The notes beneath the pieces are model-generated. The model did no database searches. It saw only the letters and a list, made by a program, of their open reading frames with translations, and was not told the origin of the DNA. A DNA stretch of 64,000 nt. Origin: Heliopora coerulea (Eukaryota; Cnidaria; Anthozoa; Scleralcyonacea; Helioporidae). The position numbers and the translations under genes are program-made. This document shows positions 10,060 through 21,630 of this stretch, in pieces (positions within the stretch are counted from its first letter, which is position 1; each line of letters opens with the position of its first letter). The stretch lies in the NCBI GenBank assembly GCA_030142905.1, contig JASJOG010000519.1, positions 62,001 through 126,000 of the forward strand, written 5' to 3'.

Positions 10060-10490
10060 CGGGCTGGGTCACACGAAGCGTGAAATCGCGGAAACACGTC
10101 GCAGAGACGTGTCCCTTTTTTCCGACACACGCGGAGACTTTTTGCGGGGACTTGTTTAACTTGATTGACTAGTTTTAGAATGGTGATTACCCATGGCTGG
10201 AAGGGGTAGTGAGTCGGGGTATTGTTGGGAGTTAAATGACGCTCTGAGATTGGTTGTCCTAGGACTTTGCGTATGAAACTTGTTGCGTGAACTGTTCACA
10301 CGAAAGGACATGTTGCAGGTACGCCGTTCTGTCCCTGCAACATGTCGCAGAAATTCAAGTCAATTTGAATTCATGCAACAAGTCGCGGGGACGAAGTTTT
10401 GTCCCCGTGACAAAGTTTTTGCCTGGTGATCACGAGGGGATTTGACCCTGGGATATGTCACTGCAACCAGACACCTCGTGTGTCCCCAAC
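10060..10490. mobile_element. MITE-like element with internal palindromes
   Basis: The left end (GGGTCACACGAAGCGTG) and the right end (CACCTCGTGTGTCCCC) are loosely inverted. The interior contains self-complementary segments such as GGGGACGAAGTTTTGTCCCC and repeated forms of CATGTTGCAGG...CCCTGCAACATGTCGC. This looks like a degraded MITE whose right end abuts or enters the last exon of the coiled-coil gene. Exact ends and target duplication are not clear. Confidence 0.5.
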
Positions 10491-10614
10491 CTTAACTCGG
10501 AACAGAAGTCAATGGTCCCATTGTCCAAGGAAGGCATTACCAACGAGTACTTCTAATGTATCTAAAACGAGTACTTCAGATGACTCGGCAACAAAATGCT
10601 TTAGATGTTTCTGA
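10471..10614 (+). CDS. Terminal exon of the coiled-coil gene, start ambiguous
   Basis: Two phase-0 acceptors fit the donor at 9483. The first (10471, after CTGCAACCAG) gives 47 residues of S/T-rich sequence ending TKCFRCF, but its first bases lie in the end of a MITE. The second (10506, after CTCGGAACAG) gives a 16-residue end, KSMVPLSKEGITNEYF, stopping at 10556. I cannot choose from sequence alone. AATAAA lies downstream at 10804. The complete protein would be about 218 or 249 residues. Confidence 0.45.
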   Translation, partial: TPRVSPTLTRNRSQWSHCPRKALPTSTSNVSKTSTSDDSATKCFRCF

Positions 10615-10803
10615 AACAAAACTCTCGTATTATGTTTGAGTAAGGTTTTGAATTTTCACATTTAAGTTAGGTTAGTTTTATTCTGTGTGACGTTGAAAGA
10701 TATTACTAGCTAAAGTAATTGTGAGTTCAGATCCTCTGAATTGCAAGATTTCTCATCAGTTACTTCTCCCTTGTTTTGCTTCTATGTTTATTCTAAGGTC
10801 ATC

Positions 10804-10809
10804 AATAAA
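10804..10809 (+). terminator. Polyadenylation signal AATAAA
   Basis: A canonical hexamer about 190 bases after the stop at 10614, and only 65 bases before the start of the CAP-domain gene. The two same-strand genes are therefore tightly packed. Confidence 0.5.
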
Positions 10810-10873
10810 AAAGGAGTGTCGTGAGTGGTGGGACTCCATCATGTTGCGGCATCAACGTGCGTGAACTGGGGCC

Positions 10874-10916
10874 ATGTTGTGTGCGTTCATGGCTTCCCTA
10901 GCTCTAGCAAGCGATG
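10874..10916 (+). CDS. Exon 1 of a CAP/SCP-domain gene (leader)
   Basis: A short ATG-started exon encodes MLCAFMASLALASDG up to a donor (GCGATG|GTAAGA) in phase 1. The residues look like a cleavable signal peptide, though a short one. The phase joins exactly to the CAP exon at 11434, which needs one preceding base. The product would be secreted if the leader works. Confidence 0.6.
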
Positions 10917-10969
10917 GTAAGACAGGAGACAAAATGCTACTTGTAGTAACTAACTGGTGTTGGGCCATC

Positions 10970-11300
10970 CAAACAACCGATCATCCTTACTACCCACCAA
11001 CCAACAACTCACCGACCTATGACAATCCACCAGACAACCCTTCAATCCACCATCCCACCGAAACACCGACCACCAGTCCACAAAACCAACAACCCCAAAA
11101 CCTTTCAACACAAAACACCAACCCGCCAGCTGAAAAGGGACCACACAGATGCCACCTAGCCAATCAACTAGATAGCTATCCATTTATGAAGTGAGCCTGA
11201 CAATGAACCAGCCAACCAGCCAGCAAACCAGCCAGCAGGCACTCCGGACAGACTGTCAAGCGGTCGGTCATTCAATCAGTTCTTTGGTCAGTCGGTTGAT
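10970..11300. repeat. Low-complexity CCAAC/CCACC-rich intron
   Basis: This C- and A-rich stretch with loose CCAACCAG-type repetition lies inside the first intron of the CAP gene. Frames are open on both strands only because of composition. Confidence 0.7.
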
Positions 11301-11433
11301 TTCATTGGTCAATCCTTCACTAGGTTTATTAATGCATTTTCAAGGAGTATCACTTACTCATAATTTGTGATACTGAAATTAGATACATTTACTTCGAAGG
11401 CAAACGAATCCATTATTTGTCTACTTATTGTAG

Positions 11434-11622
11434 GAGCTAATAAAGGACTTCTAATTCATAATGCTTTTCGTCAAAAATATCATGCACCACCTCTAATCTG
11501 GAACAATGAACTCGCAGAACGGGCTACAAAGATGGCGGGTGAAACGGCTACCAAAGGAACACTAGACGTTGTTCTGGCCAGGTCTGTTTCGAAATATGGA
11601 GAAAATGTTGCTAGAATATCAG
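11434..11622 (+). CDS. Exon 2 of the CAP/SCP-domain gene (GLIPR2/GAPR-1-like)
   Basis: A 189-base exon, phase 1 to phase 1, follows acceptor TATTGTAG|GA and precedes donor TCAG|GTAACT. It encodes the first half of a CAP domain: LLIHNAFRQKYHAPPLIWN, then LAERATKMA and KYGENVARISG. The histidine and the HNxxRxxH...PPLxW pattern, then GEN(V/L)A, are the family's first two signature blocks. CAP proteins of this type (GAPR-1, CRISP, venom allergen) are usually extracellular or Golgi-associated. The second half, with the HFTQVVW-type block, should be on later exons; I did not find them before the hAT element at 16.3 kb. The gene may be broken or have distant exons. Confidence 0.75.
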
Positions 11623-11992
11623 GTAACTTTGACGTAATTCTTTGACAAATCATCCTTAATCACCTAAAGACAAAGGAAAGAACTTTTATTCTGTCATTTT
11701 TATAAGATTATCAAAACGATTACCGCTTGCTGAACACGTCGTTTGAACACAATGTTCTGAACAAGTTCATTGAATAGTGAATCCTATACGATTGTCGTAT
11801 AGGATTCTCCACTTTGGTGTATGTGATTATGTCATAAAAGCACAATTCCTGCTTCCTGTTCACTCGCGAATGTTATGCGTTTGATGGTTTATATCCAACG
11901 TATAATCACGTTTATGCATAATTTAGTAGATGTTTACAGTACCGTCGCTGTGATACCGGAAACAGTTTAGGTCCGTAATTACAATATCCTTG

Positions 11993-12660
11993 TTAACCGA
12001 TCTCTTTCTTCGTTGCTTTCCTTTTCGCGGTAACACTCTTTTTTGAGCTCATGAAATTCTTCACAAAGTTTGCATCTTTTTCGGCCTCCGCGGATTTCCT
12101 ATCGTTCTTGTACGAAAACTCCCCAGGAATACAAAACCCGGCATTCTTTATCCCAGGCTTGGCAAAAGGTGCGTTCATCAACGTTTTATCCGGGACTTTC
12201 CGGTCGCTGGCATCATTAACAAAACGTGACATCATTGGCTCGCCAGGACCTTTATCCATACCCATACCCATTCCCATACCAATTCCCATTCCCATACCCA
12301 AGTCGCTTTTTTGTCCAGGTAGTAAGTTAGGATTAAGACCTGCTTGGGGAGAGATTTGAGGCATGTTGCTGTTACCAAGAAACATTTCGTTAACTCCTGG
12401 TTTGCGTATGCCCGTCATCGGAGGAGTGTCTTTCATTTGGTATTCTGGCCATTTGGAGTTGGACAGGCTGACGCTTCCGTCTGCGTTGTATTGTTCTCCG
12501 TAACCTGGTAGAATATCCCCCTTTTGTCTGGCTGTGCTGAATGGCTTGTTTGGTGATTTAGATCCGAATATGTCTTGGAAATTGTGGTCGAGTTTCGAGA
12601 TTTGCATTGCCACATACGGTTCCAGTCCTTGGCGTGAGAGATCCTCTTTCGACGGTAAAG
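11993..12660 (-). CDS. Terminal exon of a minus-strand gene of unknown function
   Basis: The open frame runs from about 12660 down to a TAA at 11993. The first ATG, at 12613, is probably internal, because the frame upstream is also coherent (SKEDLSRQGLEPYVAM) and follows a pyrimidine-rich stretch that could be an acceptor. Notable segments are LDHNFQDIFGSKSPNKPF, LPGYGEQYNADGSVSLS, a Gly-Met repeat (DLGMGMGIGMGMGMGMD) and a strongly basic end (KKSVTAKRKATKKEIG). About 220 residues are visible. The sequence is not recognised. The long, balanced, non-repetitive composition outside the GM tract argues for a real exon. Upstream exons would lie beyond the minisatellite. Confidence 0.6.
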
Positions 12661-12699
12661 AAGATGAAATTATAAATTAAAATTAACTTTAGTTTGCTT

Positions 12700-13795
12700 T
12701 ATTCATGGCCGTCGTCATGATCATGTCAGTGGTTATTGTCATGGTCATGGTCGTCATGATCATGTTAGTGGTTATGGTCATGGTCATGGTCGTAGTCATG
12801 ATCATGTTAGTGGTTATGGTCATGGTCATGGTCGTTGTCATGATCATGTTAGTAGTTATGGTCGTGGTCATGGTCGTCGTCATGATCATGTTAGTGGTTA
12901 TGGTCATGGTCATGGTCGTTGTCATGGTCATGTTAGTGGTTATAGTCATGGTCATGGTCGTCGTCATGGTCATGGTCGTTGTCATGGTCATGTTAGTGGT
13001 TATAGTCATGGTCATGGTCGTCGTCATGATCATGTTAGTGGTTATGGTCATGGTCATGGTCGTCGTCATGGTCATGTTAGTGGTTATAGTCATGGTCATG
13101 GTCGTTGTCATGATCATGTTAGTGGTTATGGTCATGGTCATGGTCGTCGTCATGGTCATGGTCGTTGTCATGATCATGTTAGTGGTTATGGTCATGGTCA
13201 TGGTCGTCGTCATGGTCATGGTCGTTGTCATGGTCATGTTAGTGGTTATGGTCATGGTCATGGTCGTCGTCATGGTCATGGTCGTTGTCATGGTCATGTT
13301 AGTGGTTATGGTCATGGTCATGGTCGTCGTCATGGTCATGGTCGTTGTCATGGTCATGTTAGTGGTTATGGTCATGGTCATGGTCGTCGTCATGGTCATG
13401 TTATTAGTTATTGTCATGGTCATGGTCGTTGTCATGATCATGTTAGTGGTTATTGTCATGGTCATGGTCATAGTCGTCATGATTATATTAGTGGTTATGG
13501 TCATGGTTATGGTCATGGTTATGGTCGTCGTCATGGTCATGTTAGTGGTTATTGTCATGGTCATAGTGGTCATGATCATGTTAGTGGTTATTGTTATGGT
13601 CATAGTCGTTATGATCATGTTAGTGGTTATTGTTATGGTCATAGTCGTTATGATCATGTTAGTGGTTATGGTCATGGTAATGGTTATGGTCATAGTCATG
13701 GTCATGTTAGTAGTTATGGTCATAATTATGGTCATGTTAGTGGTTATTGTCATGGTCATGGTCGTCGTCATGGTCATGTTAGTGGTTATAGTCTA
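12700..13795. repeat. GGTCAT-based minisatellite, about 1.1 kb
   Basis: The whole tract is built from the hexamer TGGTCA and variants (TGGTCG, TGATCA), with periodic TGTTAGTGGTTA inserts. Between about 13180 and 13390 a 60-bp higher-order unit repeats with almost no change. Long frames are open on both strands (Met-Thr and Val-Met repeats) purely because of the motif, so I do not call them genes. The tract lies directly upstream of the minus-strand exon at 12660. Confidence 0.9.
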
Positions 13796-13833
13796 CCTGA
13801 TTACCACGGAGTCATAAGCGTCGTCGCGCTCAT

Positions 13834-16340
13834 TGTTACTATCATGGCAATCACCCAATCTGTATAACCAATATTTTCTCTGGATTCAGCTAGATTTGAA
13901 ATCATTTGAAAGCCAGATAGGTTACTTACTTGATTTAGAAGTGACCCCTGGATTCGAAAAAGCGTCATTCATGTTATCTAATTTCACTAAGCCAGAGGGG
14001 CCGAGACAACCCCCTCTTTATAATTTTTATTTTGAAGGTCGAAAATATAATGCTATTTTTCTCGAGAATAATTGCAACAACTGACTCGAAACAGTTTACT
14101 TTTAGATTTGATATGAAGAGAAGAGTATATCATCTTTCCTGGCTAAATCAATAAAAAGTACTCCGTTTGTACAATATATAAACGTGTTATCATTAGTGAC
14201 AATTCTCCGACAAATTGCTCATTTTTCCCTGGCAGGGGGTAAGGTTCCCCGACGGGGGATGTAGCCCCCCTTCCGCCTCTGGCTCCACCCCTGAATAAAT
14301 TGTATCATGTGACACCAAATGAAACGCCGACTGCCGATTACATGAATTGGCACTTGGTTTGTATAAGATGGGTTTGGAAGGGATGGGTATGGGTGTTCGA
14401 CTAAAGGTATGGGTGTTCGACTAAATTTATCGCAACGGAATCAGTTGGTTTGGAAGGAGGTTGCTGGTCTGTCTTGGTACCTACCATCAACATTCTGTGT
14501 TGAGTGGAAGTGAAACCTTTTGCTGTACTTTCCTTGAATAGAACCCCGAACTATAAAAAACAGTACATCTCATTATGTAGGTATGAGTAGGCCAATTTCA
14601 AACTCGTAATTCACCATTCGCTAAGAATGTCTACTGTATATACGGCAGCTATGAAAAGGTTAAAATTTTTACACAAGGGAGATCATGGTATTAGTTCATG
14701 CATACTTTGTCAGGTATGGCTTGCTTGGAGTGTCAGTTGCAACTAATACGTTGAGATTTAAGACAAACATGCTGCAAATATGTTTGCGGCCCACAACATT
14801 GTCGCCATGACGTCATTTGCAACCCACCTATATTATAATGATACACTGCCGAATGCGGCATATGGAAAGAAGCTGTTTTAAAAGTTAACGTATAGTTTCT
14901 TACCATGGGCTTTTTTATAAAACGAGACGTGCTTGTGCTTCTTACCTAAACATCAAATAATGAGAGAAATGAAGGGTAATCTATTGTGTGGGCGAACTTA
15001 TCCAGCCAGATGAATACAATACATACACTTTAGTTAACTACTTGTATATATGCATGCAAAACGCATGTAAACACGTACGTACGTAGATACATACCTATAT
15101 ACTGTACATTAGTACAAATACAAATACATACATGCATATGAATGTCATCAGCATATAATTACGTCATCAGTATATGATGACGTCATCAGCAAGCTACGGT
15201 TCTTTAGCAGTTTTTACTTATCAGTACAAACTGGGCAACAAAATCGATGTCCCATCGTCAGATTCAAAGAGACAAGGTCGTACCACACGTATCTTTATAT
15301 CCAAATATGTCATTAATATCCTACAGTACTGTACTGAGGGGGGACCACTGAGGCGCTTGGCCCTGGCTGAAAATTTTGTCGGGCGGTATTTTCAGAAACA
15401 AAAATTCGACATTTTTGACCTTTTTTCTACATTCAAAAATATCTTGCAAAAATGCGGTGGAAACTAAATAAATCATTGTGTAGATTTCTCATCGTTAATT
15501 GACGACTTTGCACTTGTCAAAGCTCGGAAGCGCTGGTTTTAAATTTTCAATTACATTTTGAGGAATAAAGATCAGAAAGCACAAAAAACACTTGTTTCCG
15601 CAGAATTACCTTGTAAGTTGTATACCGGTAGTACTGGTGTACAATTATTAAAATATAAGGGGCGTGGATTCATTAGAAAAGGCCGAGGGGGTGCCATCAA
15701 CAGAATTTGCCCTGCGTGAATTACCACCTAAGTACGGCTCTGATAGCCTATATCTTTATATGCAAGGAAGAAATTTAGATATATAAGTACATACATATTT
15801 ATATCCAGTAATATCATTTATAACGTATTTGTATAAACATCAGTCTTATCAAAGACATATAGCAACTCACAATAATCCATGACCTATATAATCTGTCAGA
15901 TTCTTACCACATTCCTTGTAAACGTTTTGAAGTTTATGGATAAATTGTTCAAATGAATTAATCTGAGTAGACAACTTGAGACTTTGACAATTTATAGCCT
16001 GAACTTAACATATTACGTCGCTGTTTATTTCGTTGTTTTTATACCATCAGCAGGCATAATTTTTTTATGACAGTTGGACTTATATTATTCAGTATGCGAA
16101 AAAGATAGAGAATAATGGCCACATATTAGAATTTTTGAAATCTTAAATGTCTTAGATTTAGTTGATCTCCTATAACTTAACAAAGCTAACATTGATCTTG
16201 TATATTCATTGATTGAATAATTCTGTCCTTATTTAATACATAACAATATTTAGAGTAGTGAATAGTGTACTTCTTAAAGAACGTACCTGCACCAGTAAGA
16301 TAATGCAACGATGAAACGATCAAGAGGATATAAAGTTTGT
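13834..16340. other. Non-coding stretch before the hAT element
   Basis: AT-rich sequence without a convincing gene. Small repeats occur: a doubled ATGGGTGTTCGACTAAA at about 14387-14424, an ACGT-type run near 15076, and a TGACGTCATCA doublet at about 15163-15188. Continuation exons of the CAP gene could be hidden here but were not found. Confidence 0.5.
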
Positions 16341-16348
16341 ATCCTATC
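16341..16348. repeat. Left 8-bp target duplication of the hAT element
   Basis: ATCCTATC here is repeated exactly at 20154-20161, directly outside the two terminal inverted repeats. Eight bases is the hallmark of hAT insertion. Confidence 0.92.
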
Positions 16349-19300
16349 CAGTGGCGTAACGGAGCTAGTGGGGGCCCTTAGGAGAATTTTCCTCGGGGGC
16401 CCCCGACCCCCCTCAGCTTAGACATACATTTCAAGACTTTAATGGACTGCTAGAGGTTATAGAGTCTGAAATCTGAATCAGATAAAAAGATATTACATTT
16501 GCAACTGAACCTTCACAATACACATGAAATCATCTATTTGATGAAAGATAAGGAAAATGGAAAACAATAACATGTAGATATTAACACTAACGTGGCATGT
16601 GCAAGATCTAGTAAATGTACAGAGACAGTTCTTATGGTCATGCTGAACCAAAATAATGAATTACTATACAACAGAGCCACAAACATAAATGCTATTTTCA
16701 CAAAATAGGCTGGTAGCAATGAAAAAATACAATGTCATTTTCTATTTCTTTTGAATTATGACATTTAAAATGAACAGGACAAAGTATTTAAGCTACATTT
16801 ATGTCCACGCGAGACTGCATGACACAGTGTCCACTGTCTGAGAATATGTCCAATAGGCAATATAATAAAACCCAACATTTACACTTTACAATTACAAGCC
16901 AAACTGTTTGCACCTACGTGCATTGAGACTTGCAAAACTGTTAATCAATTCCTTCTTATCAATTGATCTGGCCTCAGCTTTTCAATAGACAGAATAGCCA
17001 AGTGATCTAGTCTCTCTTGGCTCATTGTTGATCTAAGGTATGTCTTAATGAGCTTTAGTTTGGAAAAAGACCGCTCTGCCGATGCTACAGTTGCCGGGAT
17101 TGAAACGAAGAGAACGAGTAGCTTGTACACCATTGGAAACGACGAAGTGACGCGATTTTCAAACATCAATTTTATCACATCCAAGACACAGTCTTTTTCT
17201 TTTCTAAATTCGTTAACAAACGATCTGAGCTCTGATTCCAAGTCTTCGGTAAAATCAGTTGGATACTGACTCAGTATTGCCGATGAAGCTCTTAAAAGGT
17301 CTTCCTGAGTAGCCTTTACCATACGTTTGGGAAATAAAATGTCAAATGTGGACGTTACCATGTCTTGACTCTCAAATTTTTGTCACAGTTGCATTAAAGC
17401 TGTACCTACTGTTTTATAAAAGACATTCACTTTAAACGCTTGTTCAGGATTATCTATATTTTCGTCATCATACAATTCATCCAAAAACCTCTTGACCTTT
17501 CTTTTTCTCTTTTGTTTAAAATGGAGGGCAGCATCCCATGATATGGCCAATGCAGAAGCCGTTAGCACCACAGAGTCCCAAGAGTCTAGTAGAATTATTA
17601 GTTCTGAAAGAGAGCAGCTTAAGAGCCTTGCAACAACTGAGAGATCAACTTTAGGAGTCGGCATTTTACGTGAAGTGGAGTTTATTGCGTGGAGAATTCG
17701 TTCCCAAATAACGATAAATAATACAAATTCATAACTGCCTAATTTTTCGTTAAGACATCTGGCCTTGTCCCTTTCTTTTTTATTTGTTGATGCTAAAGAC
17801 AGTCGCGTTAGAATCTTTATAATGTCCCGATATCTGTCGCGGACGGCACGAACTGCATCCATTCGCGAAGACCACCTTGTCACACATAATTTCTTCAACG
17901 TGAAAGATCCGCGAGCAGCATGGATTCAAAGTTCTTCCCACCTATTCAACTATGACCCAAAGAAATTAAATACCTCACGCAATAGCCCAAAGAAACGTTC
18001 ATTCTCCTGTATTGACCTAATCGCATCATTTATTACTAAATTCAAGTTGTGACAACCACAGTGTACGAATGGAACCGGAGATTGGACCATCTCTTTAATT
18101 GAACTTTGCACACCAGTGTGAATCCCGCTCATTACACTAGCTCCATCATACCCTTGACCTGTTAACTTACAAAAAGACAAACCAAGTCCTTCAAGAACTC
18201 CTTCGCAGTAGAAGCTATACACTTTGCCTTTGCATCATTTAATTTAACAAAACCCATGAAACTCTCAACCACCCTACAGTCTTCACCCTTAACCTGTACC
18301 CACCTAACGACAACGCTCAGTTGGTCCACCTGTGAGATATCACTAGTCGAATCCAAAATAACAGACCAAAATGGTGCATTGTTGATCTTTTTGACAAGTG
18401 ATGACGTTACCGCATTTGCAAGAAGACTAATTAGCTCATTTTGAATTTTGGCACTGAGATATTTAGTAGCTTTAGCGGGAAGCGAAATAACTTCGGAAAG
18501 GACTTCATCATATTGTGCAACCAATGCAACCGATGCCAGAAAGTTGCCCCCTTCACATATTCCGTCAGACACGGCTTCTCGGTGCCCCCCTACTTCTCGG
18601 TGCCCCCTGAAAGCCAAACTTAACGATGCCAAAGTCAAGATGATTGACAGGATTCGTTCCAGGACTTTGACCCAAAACAGTGAATTCCGGCGTATTTCAT
18701 TCTCGTTTTCTTCATCAAGAACTTTTCCAGATTTCCACCTTAGACAGACAGCGGATGTTTCTATGTGCAAAACTGACTTTTCGTGCCGATTGATCTTGGC
18801 AGACATATTATGAGTAGAACCCGATACGCCGTTTATCCAGGCCTTTTGACTCTCGTAATTGTTGTTTGAAAGATCAGCAAATAGCCAACAAACCTCATAG
18901 TATGGTTTTTTCAGTTCGTTGGAATAACAAAGCCAGCCTCTTGGAACTGAAATATTATCGACAAATTTGTTGTAATACCTGGCATGGAAATTAGTGACCA
19001 ATGTTACTGCTTCATCTCTGTATTCAAAAGGGCCAGATGGTCTACATGGTCCATGGTTTAAAATCTCCATTTTTAAAGAAGCGTCGTTGATTGTCTCGCA
19101 AAAGTGGCCACGGTCTGCTCGATAACGTCTCGACGAATCAAAATCAAACTGAGATCTTTCACTAACAGAATTCAATCTTGAAGATGGATCACCTGAATGG
19201 CTGATAGCGACACCATTTTCTAGCACTGGTGCAGTGACAATGTTCTCTATGTTAAATGGATCAATGCTCTCTTCTTTTTCTGCTGCTTCTTTCTCTTTAC

Positions 19301-20153
19301 TCCGTCTATTATTTTCAGATATTTCAGGATTTCACTTCCCATAATCTTCATTGCCATCACTGTCACTCGAGGAGACAGGACAATTACCTTGAAGCCGAGT
19401 ATCACCTTGACAAATCGTTAATTCATCTTTTTTCTCGGTCTGAAGAAAAGACGATATGTTTCTCGTACTTGACGTGGCAGCTTCGATCCTACGATATTCC
19501 TCTGCTCTTTTAAATGCACCAGAATTATACTTTCGTTTTAAATTTGAGGCCATAAATTAGTGTAGGAAATAACACGGTTCGAGAAGAATTAATGAAAAAT
19601 GGCACGCGTGTTTCGCCAAATATTTGCTTTTACCGTCTGTAAAAGCTCGAGAAACAAAAGCGCTGACGTCAGTAACTGAATACCACTAGTAAAAAAATGA
19701 AAAGTTAATTTCGATGTCATTAGCCAATCACAAATAAGTAAAATTGATTGAAATTGCATTAACAGCGAAATTACCATAACCAAACTGACGTCCTAGTAAA
19801 ACAAACGTCCGCCAAACGTTGTGACCATCGTGTTCTTCAAACATAAAGTAGCCTTCAAAGACCGCTGACCAGAGTTCGGCCGGCGAATTGGCGCCTGAGA
19901 TACACTTATGTGATATACCGCATTATTTGAAGTGGCAGCAACAACAGAAGAAACACGAATATCATTGTGAATAAAATGTTAGTGAAAATTACTCCCTTGG
20001 TTTATCGTGTGCTAGGAATCATAGGATATCATTTCTTCTAATTAATTTAAACTTTTAAAGTCATGACGTCATCATAGATTCATCGGTGGCCCCTTTGAGA
20101 TCGTGGGCCCTTAGGAGTTGCTCTAACCCTGACCTTAGTCCGTTACGCCACTG
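16349..20153 (-). mobile_element. Full-length hAT DNA transposon (ZMYM1-type), inactivated
   Basis: A 3805-bp element with terminal inverted repeats beginning CAGTGGCGTAACGGA on the left and the same sequence reversed on the right. Both ends then share a GGGCCC(T/C)TAGGAG-type sub-terminal segment. The 8-bp duplications ATCCTATC flank it exactly. It carries one transposase gene on the minus strand. The ends and duplications are perfect, so insertion is fairly recent compared with the other debris, although the gene has several lesions. Confidence 0.95.
16945..19553 (-). pseudogene. hAT transposase (ZMYM1-like), with stops and one frameshift
   Basis: In order from the N terminus: a basic start (MASNLKRKYNSGAFKRAEEY); a TTF-type zinc-finger region (about 19000-18840; RGWLCYSNELKKPYYEVCWLF); a DUF4371-type core with FWSVILDSTSD and GQGYDGASVMSG, which hold likely catalytic aspartates; HCGCHNLNLVINDAI; TRWSSRMDAVRAVR; and the hAT dimerisation end (ATVASAERSFSKLKLIKTYL, then MSQERLDHLAIL). 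Breaks are an in-frame TGA at 19332-19334, a one-base frameshift near 18180, two in-frame stops around 17915-17951, and a TGA at about 17383-17385. Everything else stays in frame. An insertion of GGHRE-like duplicated residues lies near 18590. The protein is not functional, but the copy could be mobilised in trans. Confidence 0.92.
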
Positions 20154-20161
20154 ATCCTATC
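20154..20161. repeat. Right 8-bp target duplication of the hAT element
   Basis: ATCCTATC, identical to 16341-16348. Confidence 0.92.
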
Positions 20162-21480
20162 GTTGTGTGCTGCCCGGTCTATCGGTCGAGCAAGCAACAG
20201 TAAAACATTATGAGATCGTCTTAAATAATTATTAATGACCTGTTGTAATGAATGTCGATACAAATGAAATAACATTGGGCGAATATTGAAGTATTGTATT
20301 TCCTCTGAATTAGAAAAAAAAGCTAAGTACCATTTTGATCTCGAGAAATTTTAAGTGAAAATCAAATAAAACAAGAGAAAAATGATCGTATGTTTTTTAA
20401 TTGCCAAAGACCTTTTAGCAAGTACTTCACGATCGTCAAGTCAAGCGTTTCGCCTTAGAAGACACGCTTGGGTGGAAATGCTATTCGAGGTTGAGAACAA
20501 ACAGGAACGGGAATAACAAGTCAAAAGTTGAAAGGTTGTGCAAGTACCGAAGCTGAAAATAGAAATCTCCAGTGTTTCGACTTTCCGGCGAAGAGCCCTT
20601 TTAAGTTAGGACTAAAAAACCTGGTCAATTGCTTAATTAACAAACGATTTCAGAAAACTCTATCTTTATGACATCCTTCAAGAAAGTTAAAGAAACTCTC
20701 AAGAAAATTGAAAAAAATACAAAATGCTGCTTTAGACACTTCTTTACCAAACTCTCCGATATTTTGGTTTGTGGCCTACTCACTGTCAGTAGGAAGCCTA
20801 GAGGGCCGGGGGGCGTGACCCCAGCTATGACGATTCCAAGTCTGACGGTACATCCGAGTAAAGCGTCGGTACATAATTGTGGAAATAGCAAAGGGGCGTT
20901 CTCCCATCTTTTTCTTTATTGTCCAGTAACAGACATTTTATACGAAATTCCCTTTAACTACTTAAAAAGATTCCCGCGATTTCTGTTGAAGTTTCTCGAG
21001 TTAGTTACTGATTTACTTGAACGACATTAATTATTAAAGTTGTTGTTTTGAACACTTTATATTATCCTAACATTCTCTCCAACAGCGTGGACCTGATTAC
21101 ACCACTGATTTTGGTAGGAGGTCAAAGCAATGCACCCCCAGCTACAACTTCTTTTCAGGAATTAACCCTCCAATACAAAACACATTCCACCTAGTATTTT
21201 CGTTTCTAACTAATTTGTAACCAGCATTTCAACCAGGAATTTCTTTATCTACTCAGTCGCGATGTTTTATGTCACACGAATGCGCGTAAAGGCATTCTAG
21301 AGACTTCTGCACTCCACTTAACTGTTTTTTTCAACTAAAATTGATAATCATCTGAAATATTTAGAAGTGAATTGGAGCTAAAGTATATTCAATGCACCAA
21401 AACCTAACCCATACTGTTAACCACTGCAACCAGTTACGAGGAATTTGGCCGTATTTCGTTTCACGTCGACTGGAAACGAA
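20162..21480. other. Non-coding stretch, nothing recognised
   Basis: A 120-codon open frame at 20668-21030 has a patchy composition and no splice or family support. No element ends were identified. Confidence 0.4.
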
Positions 21481-21489
21481 TAAGCATTG

Positions 21490-21630
21490 TGGCACAGAAT
21501 AAGAAACGTTAACCAGAAGTCTCACTCGCGTCGGAAGCTCTGAAGTTTTTGTCCTCGCGCATGTCGTGCCGCGCATCTTGGCCGCCATGTTGGCAGCCAG
21601 ATAACTGTTGACAGGTCAACAACAAAAATA
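21490..21630 (+). promoter_or_regulatory. YY1-like promoter of the mini-gene
   Basis: This GC-richer stretch contains CTTGGCCGCCATGTTGGCAGC, with a YY1-like GCCGCCATGTTGG core, about 45 bases before the start codon. The region from CACAGAATAAGAAACGTTAA to the ATG is homologous, inverted, to the promoter of the minus-strand exon at 23966-24058. Confidence 0.55.

Noticed and set aside
12689..13817. Open frames of 362 and 370 codons on opposite strands
   Set aside because: Both are read from the same GGTCAT minisatellite, and their residues are simple Met/Thr or Val/Met repeats. Kept only as a repeat.
20668..21030. 120-codon plus-strand frame
   Set aside because: Mixed composition with a low-complexity lysine start and no supporting signals.
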